A DNA stretch of 64,000 nucleotides, from positions 3,218,452-3,282,451 of the forward strand of contig NW_022204507.1 in the NCBI RefSeq assembly GCF_008831285.2, written 5' to 3'. How positions within the stretch are numbered: position 1 is the first letter of the stretch; each line of letters opens with the position of its first letter. The notes under the pieces were generated by a model that saw only the letters and a list, made by a program, of their open reading frames with translations, was not told the origin of the DNA and did no database searches. Positions 56,855 to 64,000 of the stretch are shown here, in pieces. The position numbers were made by a program, and so were the translations under genes. Source of the DNA: Nymphaea colorata (Eukaryota > Streptophyta > Magnoliopsida > Nymphaeales > Nymphaeaceae).

Positions 56855-57784
56855 TAGATATTAACTATTCCTTATTTCTGTGTTTTGACTAAGTTTTCAT
56901 TCCTAGTGATACAAGAAGGATGTAGGTGAAACCAAGTAAATAGGCTACTGAGTGAGGCCTAGTTTGTGGATGGTACCTACGTTTCTTTGAGAAGCCTTCC
57001 TTCAGTTAATTATGATTTTGAGTCAAGCAAACCCCCTCCCACTAAAAACTGTTTTTTAGAAGGTCAAGTTGTTTTTACATGTATATTGTATGATTCCCAT
57101 TTTAACCATATGTAGATAACAAACCAAAAAGAAAATCTTGAAAATTAGTGTTATCTTCTCAGCTGTTTTATTACTTTTTTTCTACTTATATTTTATATTT
57201 GACAATGCTTTCCTGAAAAATCTTGAAAATTGCATGTACATACTGATGTATGTGACTCCATGCTTGTGCAAACCTATAAGTAGCAGCTCTTTCATGAGTT
57301 TGCTGAACGTTTAGAGAGAATTGTGACAAAGATAGGTTGTTTACTTATTTTCACCTGCTATGCCTGTGCATCTCATTGCAAAGTAGCTTCTTTGCTAACT
57401 CTTCTGCTCGCATATTGTGCAGTACCTGAACACTATAAGCTGGTTGCTGAGGCAAAGTTCTCAGTAATTTTATGACTCAGTTCACATTCAAATTTATTTG
57501 TTGACATGTACAGTATACTATAAGATATATACTACATACATGTATTGTATATATGTTCACGTATATCTATATACCTATATTAACATATCACATACTATAT
57601 AAGTATGCACATATCACATGTATAATAGATATCTGTATTATATTCCACATATATGTATATACCATTATATTATAGTATAATATAGTATATATGTGCATAC
57701 ATATATAGTTTCAAATGTTATACATATTATGCATATACATACATATATATGTAATGTGTTTATATATATATATATATGTGTGTC

Positions 57785-57815
<31 letters not shown>

Positions 57816-58314
57816 GATGTAATAAATTAATATGATTACACTTGTATATATCCGTAGTATGTAACTACGTTATATAGTATGCATCTATGTCACATGGGTG
57901 CGGGTGCAGCTAGAGCATATATATATACACGTTATTTGTTATATATGTATTTTATTTGTGTATATTTTTTATTTTTTTATCAAGCTTACCTTAATCTCAT
58001 CAAAATTCAAAGTTTTATTAAATAGAGTAAATGTTGGGGGGGGGGGAGAGAGAGAGATAGAGGAAGGGAAAAAAGAAGAGGAAAAGATAGGAGAAGGAAA
58101 ACAAGAAAAAAATTAAGAGAAAAGAATAACAGATGCTGTTAGGAGCATCCCATTAGGTTTGACCGAGTCGAGTGACGTGCCAGGCCGTACCTGCATCGGT
58201 GCGGGTATGCCACCATAGTTCGTGCACCCAAGTGACTTACTTTATAACATGTTATATTACATATGCAATACATAATTTATTATATATGTATATATATGTT
58301 ACGTAACATATATA

Positions 58315-58352
<38 letters not shown>

Positions 58353-61300
58353 GTATATATATATAATGCATTTATGTATATTACATATATGTAATACATG
58401 TAATATATTGTGTATATAATGTGTACATATAGTTGTATGTATATCATATTATAGTATATGACCTAAATAGTATATAGTTATATGTATATGTATATATAAC
58501 TATTATAGTTTTATATATGTATATTACATAAATATTATATGTAATTGTATATAATGTATATTTGACATCATAAATGTAGTATATTACTATGTAACGTATA
58601 TGTAAATGTATAATATATATATAATATATAAATATATGACGTATATGATATATGTATATTTATAATATCTGTATACATTAACATATAACATGTAGGTAAC
58701 TATGTGATTTATACATATTACGTATGACATATACTAAGTATTCATGCAGAACAAACATAAATGCTAAACATGATAAGATTGGTTACTGAGCATTCTTGGT
58801 GTCCCTCAAGGCCAGCGCACTCACAGTGACAACACCTGAGTTTGGAAACTGGTCCCAAGCAGGAGTAGCAGAATTACGAACGGGGCTTGGAAGCACATTG
58901 GAAAGCAAAAAGCAAGGTGCTTTTGAAGTGTCTTGAGAGCACTATTTAAAGAAAGAAGCCAGCTTCAATTGTGACCAGAACTGTGCTTCCTATTCAGGCA
59001 ACTGATGCAAGCTTCCTTTTTCATTAAAATCTAGATTCCTAATATAATCAAACCCTATTTTATAAATTTTTGCCCAAGCTTAAAACTTAATTATGTAAAA
59101 AGTTTGGACTTTGTTTATAAGTTATATCTTTTTCTGGCTAGTTGTTTCTTAACTTGCTACTTTGGCTCTCGTTTGCTTCGTGATGTACTTTAGGGTCACT
59201 TCCAGTTCATTTCTTGGTTCCTACTTCTGAAAATTTGTAGGGGTCTCTCTACTCGCTCCCGATTCCATACTAACCCTAGTCCCAAGAACAGAGGCAAATG
59301 TGAATAAGTGCTTGGTGTTTTAACTAACTGGAAATAATTATGCTTTAGATAACTTTTTCCTTATCGTCTTGTTATGATGTTATCTGTTTTTGGGAAACAA
59401 GGAAGATTAATAGTGCTAGTCCATGACAAATTTTTGTCTTCTTTTGATAATTGCAGAACGTTGATATGGATAACTTTGATGACTTTGGCACCAATTTGTA
59501 TACAGCACCTGAGACTTCCTGCTTGGGCACAGGCTTTGATGAAAAACGAGCTAAAATGCATAGACAATGAAGAGACAGACAATGCAGCTCAAAGGTTGAT
59601 GATTTTAATTGTTAATATGTTCAACAATTAGTTTTTCATTTTGCATTCCTCTAGCACATGCTAATTTAGTGCTTCTATTAGAAATATATGCACATGAATA
59701 AGCATTTTATGCTTAATTTGGTCATAAAGAACTGTTTTTTCTTCTGGTGTTATGTTAATTTCTTTTTTTCCCAAACTAGTTACTTATTTACTCTCTAGTC
59801 TCTGCTTTCAAATGACATCATTCTGGGTGTATCTTGCAAGCAGGACATGTTCATCGATTCATGTAAATTTGAAGTTCATTTCCTTCTTATTGGTGCTGTT
59901 TGTAAGGTTAAATTAATCGGTGGTGATCACAATGCCTCTCTGACATGATAATACTGTGATTTGTTGGTGAGCTAAGAACAAGTTGGCTTTGTTTGATTTA
60001 AGTGGTTTTTTTATTATAAATATTGCTACTATTATTTCTATTATCACATCTATTCAGCAATTTGACATGATTTTGAGCCGTTCAAGAATGACCCTGGCTG
60101 GAACTATACTTTATTTCATGGTACTAAAATCCATGGATTCAAATCAACCCTCTTTGAATCCATATAGATCACATGTCCTTTTTATTTTTAATTATTTTCA
60201 ATATTCTGAATTTTTTATTTTTTCTCTTTTACCTTTTTATCATAAACAATACAATTTTTAACTTTCTCTGATTCACAGATGATTCCTGTTTTTGTTTCAG
60301 CTAATCATTTGAATCTTTTGCTGACTGATTAGATTTAGGAATAAATTTTAGCATCACTTCTTTTATTGACAACAATTTTTGTTCCTCTTTGACTGTTTCT
60401 TAATTCTTCTGTCTTCTTTTATGATATTTTATTGGACTCTTTTCTTGTGTCCTGCTTCAAAATCTTTTCAAAGTCTTTCTTAGGGTGCCAGGACCTTAAA
60501 GCAGGTGAGCTCATTGACGTTTCTTCTGAACAAGTGTGACTTTTGTTGTTTAAATATCTCAAGAGCATGTGATATATGTTTATTGTTGCTATTCCTTTTT
60601 CTCTTTTTATCATCAGACAAAATTATGCCCTGAAAGACTGTGCTATGGAAAGGAAAGTGTAGTGCAAGCAGATCTGGGTCTTGTGGCAAAAGATGCAAAG
60701 CTTGATAAGTATGCTATCAGCTGTATATTTATGTTTCTTCTTGTTTATCTAGTCACCTCTAGAAAGTCATTTTTCAGCTATCATCTCTGTTATCAAATTT
60801 TGGGAATCAGATGCATCAGAGCAGCAGGTTTGTATTATGAGTTCTACATGTGCCACTTGGGAGTACGATGATTGTGAAAACCGGTTTTCCGTAATATTTT
60901 TTTGTTTTGCTTATTGTGGGTTGTAGATTCTGCATCGGAGAAATTGAAGATAGTGCCATCGACATGCAATAATAGGTCAAAGAAAAGGATGCCATGTTGA
61001 ACCAGACGACGGTGGCCAATGTGCAATGGGGGGTCAAGGTGCACAATGCCCCTAGGGAGAGTACCCGGACCAAAAGGCTGAAATTGCCATGCGGCCAGCA
61101 TTGGAGAGAACTGAACCTTCTGCAGAACTTGAGGGCGGTGACACAGTGTACTCTCAGACACACGCTCAAAGCATAATGTTAGGACAAAGGAGGAGAACTA
61201 GACTCACGCCTGGCAGGACACTGCCCTGACTTTCAAGCTGGAATGGGAAAAGAGAAACTAGGTTGGTCTCTTCAAGCAAAAAATGCAGTTGATGTTGCCC

Positions 61301-61828
61301 ACGCTATCCAGGGCCAGCGACTGCATACCAACCGAGGAGGGCATTCTGCCACCAGTGGACCCAAGGAATGCCATCAACCAGTGATTACAACACTTGTCTC
61401 CTAAGGGAAGGTGAGTACATTTCAGGCACGGCCAGTGCTTTACGTGCGGAGCCAAATGGGGGCGGCTACATGAGTGTAAGTAGCCAACGAGCTGCTAGAA
61501 GAAGCTGAACTAGTGGCTCTTCCGGAGCTGCCAAAGGAGAAGGGCAGAGGTGTGATTGTTACCTCTTTCATCGCACAACCAGCCTGTTAAAGGCAAACTG
61601 CGGGCAGCCCACACTATCTTCGTTTTGTGCCCGGCTGTGAGGGCAACGCCTGCCAAGAGACCCCACCAACTGCGGTGAATGTAAAAGGATATGTCGACAC
61701 TGCTGGAGCAGTTTGGCTCCTGCTCAAGCCATCTTGAGTCAGCAGGGGGGGCTCGAATGGGGGTCAACACAGGAGGGACCTTCGGCGCTGCCTACAGACA
61801 TTGTGAAAACAGGGTGCAGGGTGGACAG
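56855..61828. repeat. Duplicated block, copy B (partner 1-5064)
   Basis: Second copy of the 5-kb block, same orientation as copy A. It lacks 133 bp present in A (junction near 59888/59889) and has a longer CA repeat (58317-58344). Its gag-like 3' region is less damaged than in A; for example the zinc-knuckle frame near 61433-61470 is readable. After about 61828 the sequence continues into other retroelement-like DNA, whereas A switches to a beta-galactosidase exon. Confidence 0.93.
59457..59580 (+). pseudogene. Unrecognised exon-like segment (copy B)
   Basis: Counterpart of 2590-2740: VDMDNFDDFGTNLYTAPETS continues here as CLGTGFDEKRAKMHRQ before a stop. Compared with copy A it carries extra bases in the TGCTTGGG and AAAAACG runs, which restore a longer frame. 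Confidence 0.35.
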
Positions 61829-62140
61829 CTCCATGCAAGCCTGTTTATTTTTGTTGGATGGGGACCAGGCATTGAACTTGACACTTGGCAACCCTCGGCT
61901 AAATCGACTCAGCAAGGATTCCTCCGACCTCCTTGAAAGAATAAGTAGGATCCTTGAGGAGGGTGGTGAAAGGGTGACCATATATGACTTGTGAACCAGC
62001 GGCCCCGTCATGAATACCTTGAGTTTTGAGAGAACCACCTCATACCAAGGTAAGGGGCAACCAGTGTGAGGCGAACAGGTGGGCCAAGACTGCTGAGCTG
62101 GCCATAGAGGACGACTAGCCCACAGCTTAATAAACACTTC
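60950..62140 (+). pseudogene. Decayed LTR-retrotransposon gag-like region (copy B)
   Basis: Counterpart of 4190-5060 that continues further right. The knuckle CFTCGAKWGRLHEC is in frame at about 61433-61473. From 61829 the sequence not shared with copy A continues in a frame containing RISRILEEGGERVTIYDL and ends with a stop at 61994. No enzyme domain is recognisable, and the region ends where an unrelated copia pol fragment begins near 62160. Confidence 0.45.
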
Positions 62141-62228
62141 AATTCAGGTCAAGTAAGGGGAATAGAAACAATTCAGATTTCAGCATATGCAGCCACCAAA
62201 TTCTACCAGATCCACTGGAGTGCATCAT

Positions 62229-63160
62229 GGGCTAAAATCTATCACTATTCTATTACTTTATGTTGATGATATCATTCTTATAGGAAATTCACATTCATTT
62301 ATAATGTCATTCCTCGTCACTGTCAGACAATAATTTGCTATGAATGATCTGGGTGATCTGAATTACTTCTTGGGAATTCAAGTTTCAAGCACTTCCAATG
62401 GCTTGTTTATGCATCAGTCTAGATATGCTCAAGACATTATTTCTAGAGCACAAATGCAGCAATGTAAAATAGTGAGCGCACCTATTACTGTTGGTTCCAA
62501 ATCTCCTGAGGAAATTGATTCTTCTTATTCCAATGCTACCGCATATCGAGGTCTTGCAGGTGCACTTCAATACTTGACCCTTACACGGCCAGATCTCTCC
62601 TATATAGTAAATTTTTCATGTCAATTCAGAAATGGATTATACGATATGTTCGAGGCATGTCTCAATAAATCCCAAGATTTGACTCTCCGAGCGTACTATG
62701 ATGCAGGCTGGGCAGGCTGTCCAGATACAGGCCGGTCAACTTCAGGATACTGCACATTTCTTGGTCCAAATTGTATATCTTGGAGCACTAAGAAACAACC
62801 GACTGTTGCTCGCTCGTCCTGTGTAGCTGAATATCAGGCCCTCACCAGAGCTGCTGCTGAAATTAAATGGCTTACCTTCATTTAACAAGATCTCGGTGTC
62901 TACCTCTCCAAAGCTCCAATTCTATTGAGTGACAACATTTCGGCACTACATACCACTATCAAAACAGTCTTTCATTAACATATGAAACATTTTGGACCTC
63001 GATTATCGTTTTGTTCATGAACAAGTTGCACTGGGAAATATGAATACTCAATTCGTCACAACCGAAGGTCAGCTTGCATATCTTTTTACCAAACCATTGT
63101 CTTAGCAATGATTCAGCATCTTGGCTTACGTACGCAGCCTTCCCTTCGGTTGAGGGGGGA
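62229..63160 (+). pseudogene. Ty1/copia RT-RNase H tail, decayed
   Basis: The frame opens with ITILLLYVDDIILIGN (RT catalytic YVDD at 62259-62270). It has a stop at 62331-62333 and continues as MNDLGDLNYFLGIQVSS, YRGLAGALQYLTLTRPDLSY and, after an internal deletion in the connection domain, RNase H with YYDAGWAGCPDTGRSTSGYC and CVAEYQALTRAAAEIKWLTF. A stop at 62883 precedes further broken pieces (LLSDNISALH, LGLRTQPSLRLRG). The first RNase H Asp motif is changed (SDADWAG to YDAGWAG), and the conserved SSAEAEY reads SSCVAEY. It is a different family from the element at 20-24 kb and points the other way. Inactive. Confidence 0.92.
63150..63160 (+). promoter_or_regulatory. Polypurine tract of the copia relic
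   Basis: TTGAGGGGGGA immediately before TGATAACG, at the expected distance after the pol C-terminus (LRLRG). Confidence 0.8.
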
Positions 63161-63768
63161 TGATAACGCACCAGCTCACTCCAGAAAATCAGGTGCGTCC
63201 TCAATGGTTCATAACTCCAGGAGATCAGGCGTAGATCATAACTACAGGAAATCAGGCGTAACTAATATGGCAGAAAATCAAATCAGCCAGCAATAAATCA
63301 GAATTCCAGCAAATTAAGAGCAGTAAATATGGAAGCAAAGCCAATCAGACAAGCAACAAAACGCCTCTTCACAGTGATGAAAGATTTCGGGAGAATGTCA
63401 GTTTCTCCTATTCAAAACCACAGGATAAATTCAAGCAAACAGATTGTACACCCATGGAAAGTGATTCAAATTCGAATCAGACATAGCAATGTGTAAATAC
63501 TGTGCTAAGGGAACCAGATCATCATGAAATTGATGACTGAGTTGTGCAGTAGGAATTTTTCTTCCAAACCACATTAATTTCTTTTGTTCATCATCTTCAT
63601 CCTTCTTTCTCTTTTACAGGCTTACAATTAAGTTGATGCCAAAGTACTTGACAATGTTAGAGCGGCAGAATGCAGCATTTTCAAAGATCAGAAAGCAGAA
63701 TCCTGCGAACTACATAAGGAGTCAAGAAGAGCAATCTTGCTCTCTGTCTCCCTCTTGGGTAACACATC
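63161..63768 (+). repeat. Probable 3' LTR of the copia relic (right end uncertain)
   Basis: Begins TGATAACG after the polypurine tract. The right end is a guess at GGTAACACA near 63768, because no partner LTR is in the window. The beginning contains four spaced AAATCAGG/AGATCAGG words (63186-63256). Confidence 0.4.
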
Positions 63769-64000
63769 TCTTTTTATTTTTCTTTAGTCAATGTCTTAAT
63801 TGATGAAGTTTCTTCCAGAATTCGTGTGGCATCTATGGATTTTCCTTGGCATATTTATGAACGCAGGAAAATTGGTCTCATTTCATACCCTCTTGTTGGG
63901 TTTTCCTAGGGTAAAAAGGCATGTCCTAGAGAGTTCCATTTGTTTGTTAGGAAATGGAATTAATTCCTGTTGTGACTTGAATAATTAAGAGTTTTCAGTG

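Noticed and set aside
1-64000. CRISPR arrays, bacterial operons, rRNA or tRNA genes, phage modules
   Set aside because: None was seen; the repeats are microsatellites, LTRs and tandem duplications of plant type.

Overview
The window is nuclear DNA from a flowering plant. The evidence is long AT-rich non-coding stretches, spliced exon fragments with GT/AG borders, plant Ty1/copia and Ty3/gypsy retrotransposons, a plant-type initiator-Met tRNA primer-binding site, and relics of plant gene families (plant-type JmjC demethylase, VAL B3 repressor, GH2 beta-galactosidase, selenium-binding protein, subtilase). Nothing in it is bacterial. The species cannot be read from the sequence. Exactly 100 N at 5721-5820 mark a scaffold gap of unknown true size, so this is a draft assembly.

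Layout. 1-5064: copy A of a 5-kb duplicated block (TA/TG microsatellites, exon-like scraps, a decayed retroelement gag). 5065-7099: two beta-galactosidase exons, the gap, then FYRN/FYRC exons of a JmjC demethylase. 7.1-11.5 kb: AT-rich spacer, a GA tract and a 1.04-kb terminal-inverted-repeat element full of internal repeats. 11.6-13.2 kb: minus-strand LINE remnant. 13.2-20.2 kb: gene-free, with a three-fold ~170-bp repeat and a GC-richer patch. 20201-24655: a complete, very young Ty1/copia element (minus strand) with intact pol but no gag. 24.7-25.7 kb: hAT-like nonautonomous element. 26.0-28.4 kb: Ty3/gypsy chromovirus pol relic (plus), followed by LTR-like DNA. 31.7-32.1 kb: subtilase relic. 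32.5-34.4 kb: a 2-kb TA/TG satellite-like field with two tandem duplications. 34.5-39.7 kb: a MITE candidate and unrecognised exon-like pieces. 40.2-41.2 kb: selenium-binding-protein pseudogene. 42.3-44.3 kb: first exons of a VAL-type repressor. 46.6-50.1 kb: second gypsy relic (gag-protease, minus) flanked by direct repeats. 50.2-50.9 kb: unrecognised coding-like fragment. 54.8-55.3 kb and 56.86-61.83 kb: copy B of the two duplicated blocks, in the opposite relative order. 62.2-63.2 kb: decayed copia pol tail (plus).

No host gene in the window looks complete. Each recognisable host family is a few exons with frameshifts, stops or lost splice sites, so this is a repeat-rich gene graveyard. 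The only intact long reading frame is the 1129-codon copia pol. The two most informative structures are that gag-less copia, whose LTRs differ at one base in 255, and the permuted A/B duplication, which also juxtaposes fragments of unrelated genes.
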